DNA from: Microbacterium dauci
GTDB lineage: Bacteria; Actinomycetota; Actinomycetes; Actinomycetales; Microbacteriaceae
Length of the DNA: 64,000 nt
Assembly (NCBI RefSeq): GCF_030065535.1
Contig: NZ_JASJND010000006.1
Coordinates: forward strand, 478,388 to 542,387
Reading direction: 5' to 3'
Numbering within the stretch: position 1 is the first letter of the stretch; each line of letters begins with the position of its first letter. The notes under the pieces were generated by a model. The model was not told the origin of the DNA, did no database searches, and saw nothing but the letters and a program-made list of their open reading frames with translations. Position numbers and translations under genes: made by a program. Positions 28,529 through 38,566 of this stretch are shown in pieces.

Positions 28529-30076
28529 ATGACCAGCCCGTCCGCCGTCCCCACGCTCATCGCGCCCTCCGAGGCCGCCGTCACCGACGACGGACGCGCT
28601 CGCACCTACGAAGTGCGCACGTTCGGGTGTCAGATGAACGTCCACGACTCCGAGCGGCTTTCGGGGTCGCTCGAGTCCGCCGGCTACGTGCGCGCCGAGG
28701 TCGGCGCTGAGGCGGACGTGATCGTCATCAACACGTGCGCCGTCCGCGACAACGCCGCGGGCAAGCTCTACGGCACCCTCGGACACCTCAAGAGCCGCAA
28801 GGACAAGCACGACGGCATGCAGATCGCCGTCGGTGGCTGCCTTGCGCAGATGGACAAGGATGCCGTGCAGCAGAAGGCCCCGTGGGTCGACGTTGTCTTC
28901 GGCACCCACAACATGGGGTCGCTCCCGAGCCTGCTCGAGCGCGCACGTCACAACGGTGAAGCCGAGCTCGAGATCCTCGAGTCGCTCGAGGTGTTTCCGT
29001 CGACGCTGCCCACGAAGCGAGACTCCGCGCACAGCGGCTGGGTGTCGATCTCGGTCGGCTGCAACAACACCTGCACGTTCTGCATCGTCCCGAGCCTGCG
29101 CGGCAAAGAGAAGGACCGTCGCCCCGGCGACATCCTGAACGAGATCCGCCTGCTCGTCGAGGACGGCGCGATCGAGGTCACCCTCCTCGGCCAGAACGTG
29201 AACAGCTACGGCGTCGAATTCGGCGACCGCCTCGCGTTCGGCAAGCTGCTGCGCGCCGCGGGCGAGATCCCCGGCCTCGAGCGCATCCGCTTCACGAGCC
29301 CGCACCCGGCCGCGTTCACCGACGATGTCATCGACGCGATGGCCGAGACGCCCGCCGTCATGCCGCAGCTCCACATGCCGCTGCAGTCTGGCTCCGACCG
29401 CATCCTCAAGGCGATGCGCCGCTCGTACCGCAGCGACCGGTACCTCGGCATCCTCGACCGCGTCCGCGCGAAGATGCCGCACGCCGCCATCTCGACGGAC
29501 ATCATCGTCGGCTTCCCCGGCGAGACCGAGGAGGACTTCCAGGAGACGCTGCGTGTCGTCGAGCAGTCCCGCTTCGCGAGCGCCTTCACGTTCCAGTACT
29601 CGATCCGCGAGGGGACACCGGCGGCGACGATGCCCGACCAGGTCCCGAAGGAAGTCGTGCAGGAGCGGTACAACCGCCTCGTCGCCCTCCAGGAGCGCAT
29701 CTCGCTCGAGGAGAACCAGCGACAGCTCGGCCGCACGCTCGACGTGCTCGTCTCCACAGGCGAAGGCAAGAAGGACGCCGAGACGCACCGTCTCACGGGT
29801 CGCGCCGAAGACAACCGCCTCGTCCACTTCGAGCTGCCGGCCGGGTCCGCGACGCCTCGCCCGGGCGACGTCGTCTCGGTGACCGTGACCCACGTGGCGC
29901 CGTTCCACCTCCTGGCCGACAGCCCCGACGGCGCGCCGCTGCAGATCCGCCGCACGCGTGCCGGTGACGCGTGGGACCGCATGCAGGCCGACTCCTGCAG
30001 CGTCCCCGCCCCGACGGGCGACGGGGCGCCGCGCGCGGTGTCGCTCGGGCTCCCGAGCCTCCGCGTCGGGTCGTAA
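28529..30076 (+). CDS. miaB: tRNA-2-methylthio-N6-dimethylallyladenosine synthase MiaB
   Basis: 515 residues. The N-terminal UPF0004 domain carries Cys34 (TFGCQMN) and two further cluster cysteines ([15 protein letters not shown]); the radical-SAM motif is CNNTCTFC (178-185); a TRAM domain ends the protein. It adds methylthio to i6A37 in tRNA, the product of MiaA, encoded next. The hexamer TAGAAT lies 9 bases before the ATG, so the leader would be only a few bases. Confidence 0.96.
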   Translation: MTSPSAVPTLIAPSEAAVTDDGRARTYEVRTFGCQMNVHDSERLSGSLESAGYVRAEVGAEADVIVINTCAVRDNAAGKLYGTLGHLKSRKDKHDGMQIAVGGCLAQMDKDAVQQKAPWVDVVFGTHNMGSLPSLLERARHNGEAELEILESLEVFPSTLPTKRDSAHSGWVSISVGCNNTCTFCIVPSLRGKEKDRRPGDILNEIRLLVEDGAIEVTLLGQNVNSYGVEFGDRLAFGKLLRAAGEIPGLERIRFTSPHPAAFTDDVIDAMAETPAVMPQLHMPLQSGSDRILKAMRRSYRSDRYLGILDRVRAKMPHAAISTDIIVGFPGETEEDFQETLRVVEQSRFASAFTFQYSIREGTPAATMPDQVPKEVVQERYNRLVALQERISLEENQRQLGRTLDVLVSTGEGKKDAETHRLTGRAEDNRLVHFELPAGSATPRPGDVVSVTVTHVAPFHLLADSPDGAPLQIRRTRAGDAWDRMQADSCSVPAPTGDGAPRAVSLGLPSLRVGS

Positions 30077-30080
30077 CGGC

Positions 30081-30995
30081 GTGACCGCACCGCGCCTCTG
30101 GGCGCTCGTCGGCGCCACCGGGACCGGCAAGACCGCGCTCTCGCTCGACCTCGCCGAAGCGCTCGCTGCGTCCGGACGAGCCGCCGAGATCGTCAACGCC
30201 GACGCGATGCAGCTGTACCGCGGCATGGACATCGGCACGGCCAAGCTGCCGGTCGCGGAGCGACGCGGCATCCCGCATCACCTCTTTGATGTCCTGGATG
30301 TGACGGAGGATGCCGCGGTCGCGGCGTACCAGCAACACGCGCGGAGCGTCATCGAGGGACTCTTCGCGCGCGGCCGCGACGCCGTGCTCGTCGGCGGGTC
30401 TGGCCTGTACGTGTCGAGCGTGCTTTTCGACTTCCGGTTCCCGCCGCGCGACGAGGCGCTCCGCGCGAGCCTCGAGGCGGAACTGGCACGCGACGGTGCG
30501 GGCGCGCTGTTCGCACGGCTCCGCGAGCTCGACGCCACGACCGCCGATCGGATCGACCCGCAGAACGGACGCCGCATCGTGCGCGCCCTCGAGGTGGTCC
30601 TCCAGGGTGAGGAGACGCACGGCGCCGCGCTCCCCGAGGCGCCCGCGCTGTGGCATCCGGACACGAGGATCATCGGCGTGCACGTCGATCGGGCCGAGCT
30701 CGTCGAGCGGCTCGACCGCCGGGTCGAGGCGATGTGGGCCGACGGTATCGTCGCCGAGGCCGATCGGCTGCGTGAGGCGGGGATCGAGCGGGGGACGACC
30801 GCGGGACGCGCGATCGGCTACGCGCAGGCGCTCGCGCAGCTGCGCGGCGAGCTCTCCGAAGCCGACGCGATCGCCCAGACGCAGGCACTCACACGGCGAT
30901 ACGCACGCCGGCAGGTGTCCTGGTTCAAGCGGTACGATGACGTGGCGTGGGTCGGACCGGGAGTGACGGCGGTCGATCTGCTGCCAGCCGGCTGA
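30081..30995 (+). CDS. miaA: tRNA dimethylallyltransferase MiaA
   Basis: 304 residues. Walker A GATGTGKT (11-18), the substrate segment [20 protein letters not shown] (about 36-55), GGSGLYV near 107 and the C-terminal [12 protein letters not shown] tRNA-binding stretch. It transfers a dimethylallyl group to A37 of tRNAs that read U-starting codons. The GTG is four bases after miaB, so both steps of ms2i6A synthesis are co-expressed. Confidence 0.96.
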   Translation: MTAPRLWALVGATGTGKTALSLDLAEALAASGRAAEIVNADAMQLYRGMDIGTAKLPVAERRGIPHHLFDVLDVTEDAAVAAYQQHARSVIEGLFARGRDAVLVGGSGLYVSSVLFDFRFPPRDEALRASLEAELARDGAGALFARLRELDATTADRIDPQNGRRIVRALEVVLQGEETHGAALPEAPALWHPDTRIIGVHVDRAELVERLDRRVEAMWADGIVAEADRLREAGIERGTTAGRAIGYAQALAQLRGELSEADAIAQTQALTRRYARRQVSWFKRYDDVAWVGPGVTAVDLLPAG

Positions 30996-31009
30996 CAGCG
31001 CGGGCGCTC

Positions 31010-31021
31010 TAGGATCGAACG
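31010..31021 (+). promoter_or_regulatory. Leaderless promoter of dapF
   Basis: TAGGAT is 6 bases before the GTG start. Confidence 0.65.
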
Positions 31022-31888
31022 GTGGCGACGATCGACTTCACCAAGGGGCACGGCACCGGCAACGACTTCGTGATCGTCGCCGATCCCGACGGCGCCGCCG
31101 ACCTCACCGGCGAGCAGATCGCCGCGCTCACCGACCGCCGCTTCGGCATCGGCGGTGACGGCCTGCTGCGCGTCGTTCGCTCCAGCGCGATCGATGTCGG
31201 CGCGCAGACGCTGGATGCCGAGTGGTTCATGGACTACCGCAATGCCGACGGCTCAGCTGCGGAGATGTGCGGCAACGGTGTCCGCGTGTTCGTGAAGTAT
31301 CTGCTGAGCGCCGGTCTTGCGACGCTCGCGCCGGGGGAGACGCTCCTGATCGGCACTCGAGCCGGCACGAAGGCCGTGACGCTTTCCGACAACGGCTTCG
31401 AGGTCGACCTGGGCGTCTGGCGTCCCGATGAGTCCGAAGTGCTCGTTCGCGGACGCGGGCTGCCCGTCGCACGCCCCGGACTCGGCATCGACGTCGGGAA
31501 CCCGCACATCGTCGTGGCGCTCCCGAGCGTCGACGAGCTGACGCAACTCGACCTCACGGTGCAGCCGCACCTCGACCCCGCGCCGCCCGCCGGTGCGAAC
31601 GTCGAATTCGTGGTGCCCGCAGAGCCGCTCGTCCAGGACGGCGTCGGGTCGATCCGCATGCGCGTGTTCGAACGCGGCGTCGGCGAGACGCTCTCGTGCG
31701 GCACCGGCGTTGCGGCATCCGCGCTCGCCGTCCGGCATTGGGCAGGCGCGTCCGCGCCCGATCGCTGGACGGTCGATGTTCCCGGCGGTCGTCTCGGCGT
31801 GCGCGTCGTGCGGCACGACGACGGCGAGCACGTGCTCCTCTCGGGGCCTGCGTCGCTCGTTTTCTCAGGCCAGATCGCCCTCGCCTGA
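31022..31888 (+). CDS. dapF: Diaminopimelate epimerase DapF
   Basis: 288 residues. The two active-site cysteines are Cys83 ([10 protein letters not shown]) and Cys226 ([10 protein letters not shown]); [10 protein letters not shown] at 8-17 is the family start. It converts LL- to meso-diaminopimelate for lysine and peptidoglycan. It is leaderless. Its last 24 bases overlap the convergent methyltransferase gene, so the two mRNAs must overlap. Confidence 0.97.
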   Translation: MATIDFTKGHGTGNDFVIVADPDGAADLTGEQIAALTDRRFGIGGDGLLRVVRSSAIDVGAQTLDAEWFMDYRNADGSAAEMCGNGVRVFVKYLLSAGLATLAPGETLLIGTRAGTKAVTLSDNGFEVDLGVWRPDESEVLVRGRGLPVARPGLGIDVGNPHIVVALPSVDELTQLDLTVQPHLDPAPPAGANVEFVVPAEPLVQDGVGSIRMRVFERGVGETLSCGTGVAASALAVRHWAGASAPDRWTVDVPGGRLGVRVVRHDDGEHVLLSGPASLVFSGQIALA

Positions 31889-32527
31889 CGGCAGCTCGAT
31901 CGCGCCGGTGGGGGGCGATCCGTGCCGACGCACCTTGAGTACACGGAAGCCGCGGCCGGTCGCCGCGCGTGACACCGTGTAGTCGCGATCGAGGGATGCC
32001 GCCAGCCAGCGCTGCAGCGAATCCGAGCCGAGATTGCGCTGCACGACGAGCCACGCGTCGCTCCGCTCCGCGAGCCGCGGGATCCAGGTCTCGAGCATGT
32101 CGTGCAGGACGTTCTTGCCGACCCGGATCGGCGGGTTCGAGCGGATCGTGCGGAAGGCGATGTCGTCGGGAACATCCTGGGGCAGGACAGCGTTGACATT
32201 GTCGAGCCCCAGCTCGGCGGCGTTCCGGCGCACGAGGTCGAGCGCACGCTCGTTGACGTCAACGGCCCAGACGGTCGCCCGCGGTGCATCGAGCGCGAGG
32301 CTCAGCGCGATCGGTCCCCAGCCGCAGCCGAGGTCGAGCAGATGCCCGCCCGGGGGCGGCGGCGGCGTGTTCGAAAACAGCACGGCGGTCCCGCCGTCGA
32401 CATGGTCGGGACTGAAGACCCCGCCGGCGGTCGTGACCTCGACGTCACGACCGGCGAGGGTCACTCGGATGCGACGGAGATGCTCTGGACTGGCGGGCGA
32501 CGCGCTGAAGTAATGCTCGCTCCCCAT
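31865..32527 (-). CDS. RsmC-like class I SAM-dependent methyltransferase
   Basis: 220 residues. A SAM-binding loop [17 protein letters not shown] (about 62) and the N-methyltransferase motif SNPPIRVG (about 128) are seen. The pattern resembles the C-terminal domain of RsmC (16S rRNA m2G1207 methyltransferase) without the N-terminal half. The ATG begins [11 protein letters not shown]; an upstream in-frame stretch would add ten mostly basic residues. It is divergent from hflX and overlaps dapF tail to tail. Confidence 0.87.
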   Translation of the reverse strand: MGSEHYFSASPASPEHLRRIRVTLAGRDVEVTTAGGVFSPDHVDGGTAVLFSNTPPPPPGGHLLDLGCGWGPIALSLALDAPRATVWAVDVNERALDLVRRNAAELGLDNVNAVLPQDVPDDIAFRTIRSNPPIRVGKNVLHDMLETWIPRLAERSDAWLVVQRNLGSDSLQRWLAASLDRDYTVSRAATGRGFRVLKVRRHGSPPTGAIELPSGEGDLA

Positions 32528-32566
32528 GCGTCGAGCGTAGCGGAGGCGACGCGACACGCGGGAGGC

Positions 32567-32578
32567 TAGAGTTCACGG
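32567..32578 (+). promoter_or_regulatory. -10 hexamer of the hflX leader
   Basis: TAGAGT is 6 bases before an ATG that opens a 9-codon frame rather than hflX itself. The spacing is the one used by the leaderless genes of this window. Confidence 0.55.
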
Positions 32579-32608
32579 ATGGCCAGAGGCCTCGAAAGGC
32601 GAAGATGA
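32579..32608 (+). CDS. Candidate leaderless upstream ORF of hflX (9 codons)
   Basis: The frame reads MARGLERRR and stops at a TGA that overlaps the hflX ATG (AGATGA). Its four arginine codons after residue 2 are AGA, AGG, CGA and AGA, all rare in a genome that uses CGC and CGT. Translation of hflX could thus depend on ribosomes finishing this frame. The plainer reading is that the purine-rich codons form the hflX ribosome site (AAAGG, 6 bases before the ATG). Whether the peptide is made is unknown. Confidence 0.45.
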   Translation: MARGLERRR

Positions 32609-34149
32609 CAGACACCCACACCCCCTCCACGGCGGACGAGCGGGAGGGTCCGGCGATGCCATCGACCGACCCGATCGATCGCGTGCTCGCGCGCGCCGAA
32701 GCGCGGACGGGCGCGAGTGTCTTCGGGGCAGGCGGCGGTGCGCAGGCACTGCAGGATGCCGCGACGGTGGGGTACAGCGACACGGACGGCGACCAGTGGG
32801 ATCGTGAGGAGCGCGCCGCGCTCCGTCGCGTCCCCGGGCTCTCCACCGAGCTCGAGGACGTCACCGAGGTCGAGTACCGGCAACTCCGGCTCGAGAACGT
32901 CGTGCTGGCGGGCGTCTATCCGCAGGGTTCGCACGAGGACGCCGAGAACTCGCTGCGCGAGCTCGCCGCGCTCGCCGAAACCGCGGGCGCCGTCGTCCTC
33001 GACGGCGTCCTGCAGCGTCGCCCGACCCCCGACCCGGCGACCTACATCGGCCGCGGTAAGGCCGCGGAGCTCCGCGACCTCGTCGTCGCGGTCGGCGCCG
33101 ACACGGTCATCGCTGACACCGAGCTCGCACCCAGCCAGCGCCGTGCGCTCGAAGACGTCGTGAAGGTGAAGGTGATCGATCGCACCACCGTGATCCTCGA
33201 CATCTTCAGTCAGCACGCCAAGAGCCGCGAGGGCAAGGCGCAGGTCGAACTCGCTCAGCTCGAGTACCTCCTCCCACGCCTTCGCGGTTGGGGTGACTCG
33301 ATGAGCCGCCAGGCCGGTGGCCAGGTCGGCGCGGGTGGTGCCGGTATGGGCTCCCGTGGTCCTGGTGAGACGAAGATCGAGCTCGATCGCCGCCGCATCC
33401 GCACCAAGATGGCGTTGCTGCGTCGGCAGATCCGCGACTTCGCGCCTGCCCGTGAGGCCAAGCGCGCCGAACGCAAGCGCAACACGATCCCGTCGGTCGC
33501 GATCGCCGGGTACACGAACGCCGGCAAGTCGAGTCTGCTGAACCGGCTCACGAGCGCGGGCGTGCTCGTCGAGAACGCGCTGTTCGCGACGCTGGATGCC
33601 ACGGTGCGACGCACCGAGGCCGCCGACGGCCGCGTGTTCACCCTCACCGACACGGTCGGGTTCGTGCGGAACCTGCCGCACCAGCTCGTCGAGGCGTTCC
33701 GCTCGACGCTCGAGGAGGTCGGCGACGCCGACGTCATCGTGCACGTCGTCGACGGCAGCCACCCGGATCCCGCGGCGCAGCTCGCGACAGTCCGCGACGT
33801 GATGGGCGACGTGGGGGCACGCTCGACGAACGAGATCGTCGTCTTCAACAAGGCCGACCTCGTCGATCCCGACACGCGACTCGTCCTCCGTGGGCTCGAG
33901 CCGAAGGCGCATTTCGTCTCGTCGCGCACCGGTGAAGGGATCGCGGAGCTCCGGGCGGCCGTCGAGGCGGCGCTTCCGCTGCCTGCCGTCGAGGTGCACG
34001 CGCTCGTCCCGTACGACCGCGGCGACCTCGTCAATGCGGTGCACGAGTCGGGGCACATCGTGTCGACGACGCACGAGGCTGGCGGTACCGCGGTGCACGC
34101 GCACGTCTCGGAGCGCCTCGCCGCAGAGCTCGCGCCCTACGCGGTCTGA
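32605..34149 (+). CDS. hflX: GTPase HflX
   Basis: 514 residues. An N-terminal HflX domain with the glycine-rich linker GGQVGAGGAGMGSRGPGETK (about 236-256), then the GTPase domain: G1 GYTNAGKS (302-309), G3 DTVG, G4 NKAD. HflX splits stalled 70S ribosomes after heat or antibiotic stress. The first 90 residues are an actinobacterial extension. The start overlaps a possible upstream ORF. The stop is 7 bases from the convergent peptidase gene. Confidence 0.96.
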   Translation: MTDTHTPSTADEREGPAMPSTDPIDRVLARAEARTGASVFGAGGGAQALQDAATVGYSDTDGDQWDREERAALRRVPGLSTELEDVTEVEYRQLRLENVVLAGVYPQGSHEDAENSLRELAALAETAGAVVLDGVLQRRPTPDPATYIGRGKAAELRDLVVAVGADTVIADTELAPSQRRALEDVVKVKVIDRTTVILDIFSQHAKSREGKAQVELAQLEYLLPRLRGWGDSMSRQAGGQVGAGGAGMGSRGPGETKIELDRRRIRTKMALLRRQIRDFAPAREAKRAERKRNTIPSVAIAGYTNAGKSSLLNRLTSAGVLVENALFATLDATVRRTEAADGRVFTLTDTVGFVRNLPHQLVEAFRSTLEEVGDADVIVHVVDGSHPDPAAQLATVRDVMGDVGARSTNEIVVFNKADLVDPDTRLVLRGLEPKAHFVSSRTGEGIAELRAAVEAALPLPAVEVHALVPYDRGDLVNAVHESGHIVSTTHEAGGTAVHAHVSERLAAELAPYAV

Positions 34150-34156
34150 GCGGACG

Positions 34157-36052
34157 TCAGTCCAGCGCCACCGCCACGAGGCCCGGGGTCTCGAACCCGA
34201 ACACCTGACCGAGGAACGCGACCTCCGACTCGAGGGAGTGCACGATCGTCTCGGCCCGCCGGAATCCGTGCCCCTCGCCCTCGTAGAGGACGTAGGCGTG
34301 CGGGATGCCGCGCGAGGCGAGTGCGTCGCGGATCGCTTCGGCCTGCGACGGTGGGACCACCTCGTCCTCGGCACCCTGCAGCAGCAGGACGGGGACGCGG
34401 AACCCCTCGGTGCGTCCGAGCGGTGAGCGCTCGAGGTACAGCGCCTCGGATGCCGGCAGCGGCCCGATGAGCCCGTCGAGGTATCGCGCTTCGAAGTCGT
34501 GCGTGTCGGTCGCGAGCGTGCGGGCGTCGCCGACGCCGTAGCGCGAGATCCCGGCGCCGAACACGTCGGTGCCGACGAGTGCGGCCAGGACCGTCCAGCC
34601 GCCGGCCGACCCGCCTTCGATCGCGATGCGCGCGGCATCCGCTCGGCCCTCGGCGGCGAGTCCTGCGGCAGCGGATGCCACGTCGTCGACGTCCACGACG
34701 CCCCACTGGCCGCGCAGGCGATCGCGGTACGCGCGGCCGTAGCCGGTCGAGCCGCCGTAGTTGACGTCGAGCACACCGATGCCGCGGCTCGTGAAGAAGG
34801 TGATCTTGCTGTCGGCGACCCCGCCGACGTGCGCCGTCGGTCCGCCGTGGACGAAGACCACGTAGGGCGGCAGCTCGCCGTCGGGCGCGGCGAAGTCGGG
34901 GTTGGTCGGCGGGTGGTCGTACGCGTGGACGTCGCCGTGACGTCCTGCGACCGTCAGCTCGCGCACCGTCGGCGTCCATGCCGGCCCGAGGCTCGACACG
35001 CTGCCTCGGACAAGTAGGGGCTCGGCGCCGGGCTCGAGCAGCCAGAGGCCCGTGACGCCGGGCGCCGCGCCCGACACGAGCACGCGGTCGCCGGCGACGT
35101 CTTCGATCACGGCCCGTGACCGCACGGGCAGTCCTGCCGACGTGGCCGAGCCGTCGGAGGCGAGGCGCACGACCTCGTCCGAGCCGTTGGTGCGCACCGC
35201 GACGAAGCCGCCGCTCGCGAGCGGTGCGTACCACCGCACGCCGAGTACCCACAGTCCGCCGCCGGTGTCGGCGTCGACGGGCGCGATCGACAGGGGCGGG
35301 GCGGATGCCGCGGCATCCGTACGCCACAGGTTCCAGCGCCCGGACGGCTCGTCGATGAACGCGAGTTCACCGTCTGCCGTCCACTCGGGCTGGAGCGTCG
35401 CCGTGTCGACGTGGCCGACCACGCGCCACTCGGGGACACGGCCGTCGACGAGCGCGCCGACGCGCAGCTCGGTGCGGTCCCAGGGCATGTCGGGGTGGTC
35501 CCATGCGACCCACGCGAGCATCGAGCCGTCGGGGGAGAGCGCGGGCTGCGCGAGGAAGTCCGAACCGGCGACGACCTCGACGGGTGTCCCGCCGTCGAGC
35601 GGGATCGTCACGATCGATCGACGCGGCACGGCGCCGCCGTCGTGCACCTCGCGGATTGCGAGCAGCGTGCCTGCCTGCCAGCGAAGTCCGCCGTGCCGTG
35701 CCGCACTGTCGATCGGTGTCAGCGGGACCGGCTCGGCGCCGGGCCTGACACTCCAGACCCGCTGGTCGCGCTTCTCGACGAAGAACAGCCGTCCATCGGC
35801 GGACGCGGTCCACGCGCCGCCGCCGTACTCGTGCACGCGCGACCGTGCGTCCCACGGGGCCCGGAGCAGATCCTCGACGCCGCCGACGCCCTGGCGCCGC
35901 ACCGAGGTGCGGCCGCCCTCGCTCGGCACCGACTCGCCCCACCAGATCTCGTCGCCCACGAAGCGGGCGCCGTCGAAACGGGCGGATGCCGCTGAGGCGT
36001 CGGCCGCCGACAGCGGCGAGGTCCAGGAACCGTACGGGGCGATCGTGGTCAT
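34157..36052 (-). CDS. S9 family prolyl oligopeptidase-like peptidase
   Basis: 631 residues: a beta-propeller-like N-terminal part (about 1-370) and an alpha/beta-hydrolase domain with Ser482 (GGSAGGW), Asp563 (EDEVVPP) and His595 (GEGHGF). No signal peptide is seen, so it is probably cytoplasmic. Members cleave small peptides after proline or release N-terminal dipeptides or acyl-amino acids; specificity cannot be assigned. The ATG was chosen because the upstream in-frame extension is an Arg-rich shadow. It is divergent from nothing close; lexA follows on the same strand upstream. Confidence 0.9.
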   Translation of the reverse strand: MTTIAPYGSWTSPLSAADASAASARFDGARFVGDEIWWGESVPSEGGRTSVRRQGVGGVEDLLRAPWDARSRVHEYGGGAWTASADGRLFFVEKRDQRVWSVRPGAEPVPLTPIDSAARHGGLRWQAGTLLAIREVHDGGAVPRRSIVTIPLDGGTPVEVVAGSDFLAQPALSPDGSMLAWVAWDHPDMPWDRTELRVGALVDGRVPEWRVVGHVDTATLQPEWTADGELAFIDEPSGRWNLWRTDAAASAPPLSIAPVDADTGGGLWVLGVRWYAPLASGGFVAVRTNGSDEVVRLASDGSATSAGLPVRSRAVIEDVAGDRVLVSGAAPGVTGLWLLEPGAEPLLVRGSVSSLGPAWTPTVRELTVAGRHGDVHAYDHPPTNPDFAAPDGELPPYVVFVHGGPTAHVGGVADSKITFFTSRGIGVLDVNYGGSTGYGRAYRDRLRGQWGVVDVDDVASAAAGLAAEGRADAARIAIEGGSAGGWTVLAALVGTDVFGAGISRYGVGDARTLATDTHDFEARYLDGLIGPLPASEALYLERSPLGRTEGFRVPVLLLQGAEDEVVPPSQAEAIRDALASRGIPHAYVLYEGEGHGFRRAETIVHSLESEVAFLGQVFGFETPGLVAVALD

Positions 36053-36087
36053 GACCTCCACGCTACGCGCCGGCCCGACCAGCGCTG

Positions 36088-36753
36088 TCAGACGGCGCGC
36101 AGGACGGCGACGACCCTCCCGAGCACGACGGCGTCGTCGCCGAGGATCGGTTCGAACGCGGAGTTGCGGGGGAGGAGCCACGTATGGCCGTCGCGCTGGC
36201 GGAACGTCTTCACCGTCGCCTCGCCGTCGAGCATCGCTGCGACGATGTCACCGTTCTCCGCCGTCGCCTGCGCCCGGACGACGACCCAGTCACCGTCGCA
36301 GATCGCCGCGTCGATCATCGAATCACCCGACACGTTCAGCATGAAGAGCTCGCCCTTGCCCACGAGCTGGCGGGGAAGCGGGAAGATCTCCTCGACCTGC
36401 TGGTCGGCAGTGATCGGCACACCCGCGGCGATCCGGCCGACGAGGGGGACCATCGCCGCATCGCCCACCGCCGGTGCGGTGTCGGCGGGGTTCTCGCCGG
36501 CCGCGCCCGGGAGGTCGATCAGCACCTCCATCGCGCGCGTCTTACCGGGGTCGCGACGCAGGTACCCGCTGAGCTCGAGCTGGTTCAGCTGGTGGGTGAC
36601 GCTCGAGAGGGACTTGAGCCCGACCGCGTCGCCGATCTCGCGCATGCTCGGCGGATAGCCGTGCCGCGCGATCGACCGCTGGATCACCTCGAGGATCGCG
36701 AGCTGCTTGTCGCTGAGGTTCTTTCGCCGTCTGGTCTGCGGCTTCTCGCTCAT
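36088..36753 (-). CDS. lexA: SOS repressor LexA
   Basis: 221 residues. A winged helix-turn-helix (about 13-75), the cleavage site Ala110-Gly111 (GRIAAGVP), and the catalytic Ser145 (VSGDSMID) and Lys182 (ATVKTF). RecA filaments stimulate its self-cleavage, which turns on DNA-repair genes. The ATG follows GAGGAGAGG. It is divergent from a LysM protein, with a 270-base intergenic region that holds a LexA-box-like sequence. A TACCGT (36833-36838, minus strand) may be its own -10. Confidence 0.97.
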   Translation of the reverse strand: MSEKPQTRRRKNLSDKQLAILEVIQRSIARHGYPPSMREIGDAVGLKSLSSVTHQLNQLELSGYLRRDPGKTRAMEVLIDLPGAAGENPADTAPAVGDAAMVPLVGRIAAGVPITADQQVEEIFPLPRQLVGKGELFMLNVSGDSMIDAAICDGDWVVVRAQATAENGDIVAAMLDGEATVKTFRQRDGHTWLLPRNSAFEPILGDDAVVLGRVVAVLRAV

Positions 36754-36908
36754 GTCGTCCCTCTCCTCGCCGCCCCTGCAGGTGCACTCGCCTTCGAATG
36801 TCGGAGGTCGGTGATGGGCTGTCGTCATCGAAACGGTATCCGGAAGCGGAGCGTTCGACCGGTAGCCGACCGCGTGTCGTCTTCGATCGATCTCCGATAT
36901 CGGATCCC

Positions 36909-36941
36909 TTGACATCGTACAAACTTCGAAGATAGATTCGG
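36909..36941 (+). promoter_or_regulatory. Consensus promoter overlapped by a LexA-like box
   Basis: TTGACA (36909-36914), 18 bases, then TAGATT (36933-36938): the closest match to a consensus housekeeping promoter in the window. TCGAAG-ATAG-ATTCGG (36926-36941) overlaps the -10 and matches the SOS consensus TCGAAC-N4-GTTCGA at 9 of 12 positions. It points toward the LysM gene. Confidence 0.65.
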
Positions 36942-37023
36942 AAGAGAACTTCGCATCCCGCCCGTCCCGGCCGACGGGCGGGTGCGAAGGTCTCACCTGA
37001 CGGGGCCACCCGAGGAGGAACCC

Positions 37024-37386
37024 ATGAGCACGATCACCATCACCGACATCCGTCCGACGACGCGACTGCGTCTCACGGTGCGCGGTCGTCGTGTCCTCGC
37101 CGCGATCGCGGCGATGCCGGCGGTCGTGGCGCTCGCGATCGCGATCGTCTCGAGCGGTGGCGCGCTCGCCAGTGGCGAGCTCGGTGCACCGGCAGACTCG
37201 TTCGAGACCGTGACCGTGCTCCCCGGCGATTCGCTCTGGTCGATCGCCGAGGCCGTCGCTCCTGCGCACGACCCTCGCGATGTCGTGGACGGCATCATGA
37301 CCCTCAACGCGCTCTCCTCGCCGGTCCTCGATGCGGGTCAGTCGCTGGCGATCCCGGCTGAGTTCACCGTCGCGAACGGACAGTGA
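37024..37386 (+). CDS. LysM domain membrane protein, candidate SOS division inhibitor
   Basis: 120 residues: a basic N-terminus, one membrane helix (about 24-45) and a LysM domain (about 61-113, [16 protein letters not shown]) outside the membrane that would bind peptidoglycan. The gene is divergent from lexA, the same arrangement as Mycobacterium Rv2719c (ChiZ) and Bacillus yneA, which delay division during SOS. It lacks any extra hydrolase domain. AGGAGG precedes the ATG. The SOS role is inference from position and the operator. Confidence 0.85.
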   Translation: MSTITITDIRPTTRLRLTVRGRRVLAAIAAMPAVVALAIAIVSSGGALASGELGAPADSFETVTVLPGDSLWSIAEAVAPAHDPRDVVDGIMTLNALSSPVLDAGQSLAIPAEFTVANGQ

Positions 37387-37414
37387 CGCGCGTCATCACT
37401 CTCCTCGGACGCCC

Positions 37415-37426
37415 TACGATGGCGGG
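37415..37426 (+). promoter_or_regulatory. Leaderless promoter of hisC
   Basis: TACGAT is 6 bases before the GTG. Confidence 0.6.
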
Positions 37427-38500
37427 GTGAGTGCGAGTCTCGACGACCTCCCCATCCGCGACGATCTGCGTGGCAAGACCCCGTACGGGGCCCCGCAGGC
37501 ACCGCTTCCGGTCGCGCTGAACGTCAACGAGAACACCCACCCGGTGCCCGAAGAGGTCGCCGACGACATCCTCGACGGCATCGCGCACGCGCTCCGCGAC
37601 ATCAACCGGTACCCGGACCGGGAGTTCACCGCACTGCGGGAGGGGTTCGCCGACTATCTCGGTCACGGACTGCAGCCCGATCAGATCTGGGCGGCGAACG
37701 GGTCGAACGAGGTGCTGCAGCACATCCTGCAGGCGTTCGCGGGCCCGGGTCGTACCGCGTTCGGCTTCGATCCCACCTACTCCATGTACCCGCTCCTCAC
37801 GAGTGCGACGGGCGCCCGCTACATCGGTGGGATGCGAGGCGATGACTTCTCGCTCACGGCGGCCGACGCCGCCGAGCAGATCGATGCCGCGCAGCCCGAC
37901 GTGGTGTTCCTCTGCTCGCCGAACAATCCGACCGGCACGCCGCTGTCGCTCGACGTGATCGAGGCCGTCTACGACGCGTCCCACGGCATCGTCATCGTCG
38001 ACGAGGCGTACGGCGAGTTCGCCCCGCGTGACGAGCCCTCGGCGCTCACGCTGCTTCACGGTCGGGAGCGCCTCGTCGTCTCACGCACCATGAGCAAGGC
38101 CTTCGCGTTCGCCGGCGCCCGGGTCGGGTACCTCGCGGCCGACCCCGCGCTGATCGATGCGCTCCGACTCGTGCGTCTGCCGTACCACCTGAGTGCACTG
38201 ACGCAGGCCGCCGCGATCGCGGCGCTTCGGCACGCGCCGGTGATGCTGTCGATGGTGGACGACATCGTCGCGCAGCGCGACCGAATCTCGGCGACCCTCT
38301 CGGCGCTCGGCTACACGCCCTACGAGAGCTGGTCGAACTTCGTCTTGTTCGGCGGTGTCGACGACCCGAAGGCGACGTGGCAGGGGCTCTACGACCAGGG
38401 CGTCCTGATCCGCGACGTCGGTCTGCCGCACACCCTTCGCGTCACCGCGGGCAGTGAGCAGGAGTCGACCGCGTTCCTCGAGGCGCTTGCCAGTCTCTGA
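37427..38500 (+). CDS. hisC: Histidinol-phosphate aminotransferase HisC
   Basis: 357 residues, fold-type I PLP enzyme. The PLP-binding Lys224 is in SRTMSKAFAFAGARVGY; FLCSPNNPTGTPL (about 162) and IVDEAYGEF (about 190) are also typical. It transaminates imidazole-acetol phosphate in histidine synthesis. The GTG is fixed by the leaderless promoter and begins SASLDDLPIRDDLRGK, the family start. hisD is not upstream in this window, so the usual hisD-hisC-hisB order is interrupted here by the lexA/LysM region. Confidence 0.94.
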   Translation: MSASLDDLPIRDDLRGKTPYGAPQAPLPVALNVNENTHPVPEEVADDILDGIAHALRDINRYPDREFTALREGFADYLGHGLQPDQIWAANGSNEVLQHILQAFAGPGRTAFGFDPTYSMYPLLTSATGARYIGGMRGDDFSLTAADAAEQIDAAQPDVVFLCSPNNPTGTPLSLDVIEAVYDASHGIVIVDEAYGEFAPRDEPSALTLLHGRERLVVSRTMSKAFAFAGARVGYLAADPALIDALRLVRLPYHLSALTQAAAIAALRHAPVMLSMVDDIVAQRDRISATLSALGYTPYESWSNFVLFGGVDDPKATWQGLYDQGVLIRDVGLPHTLRVTAGSEQESTAFLEALASL

Positions 38501-38553
38501 CCGCTCGCCGGCGTCCAGCGTCATACGGCACGGGCGAGTCAGTGTGACCTCGA

Positions 38554-38566
38554 TAGACTCGCGGGT
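38554..38566 (+). promoter_or_regulatory. Leaderless promoter of hisB
   Basis: TAGACT is 7 bases before the ATG. Confidence 0.6.
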
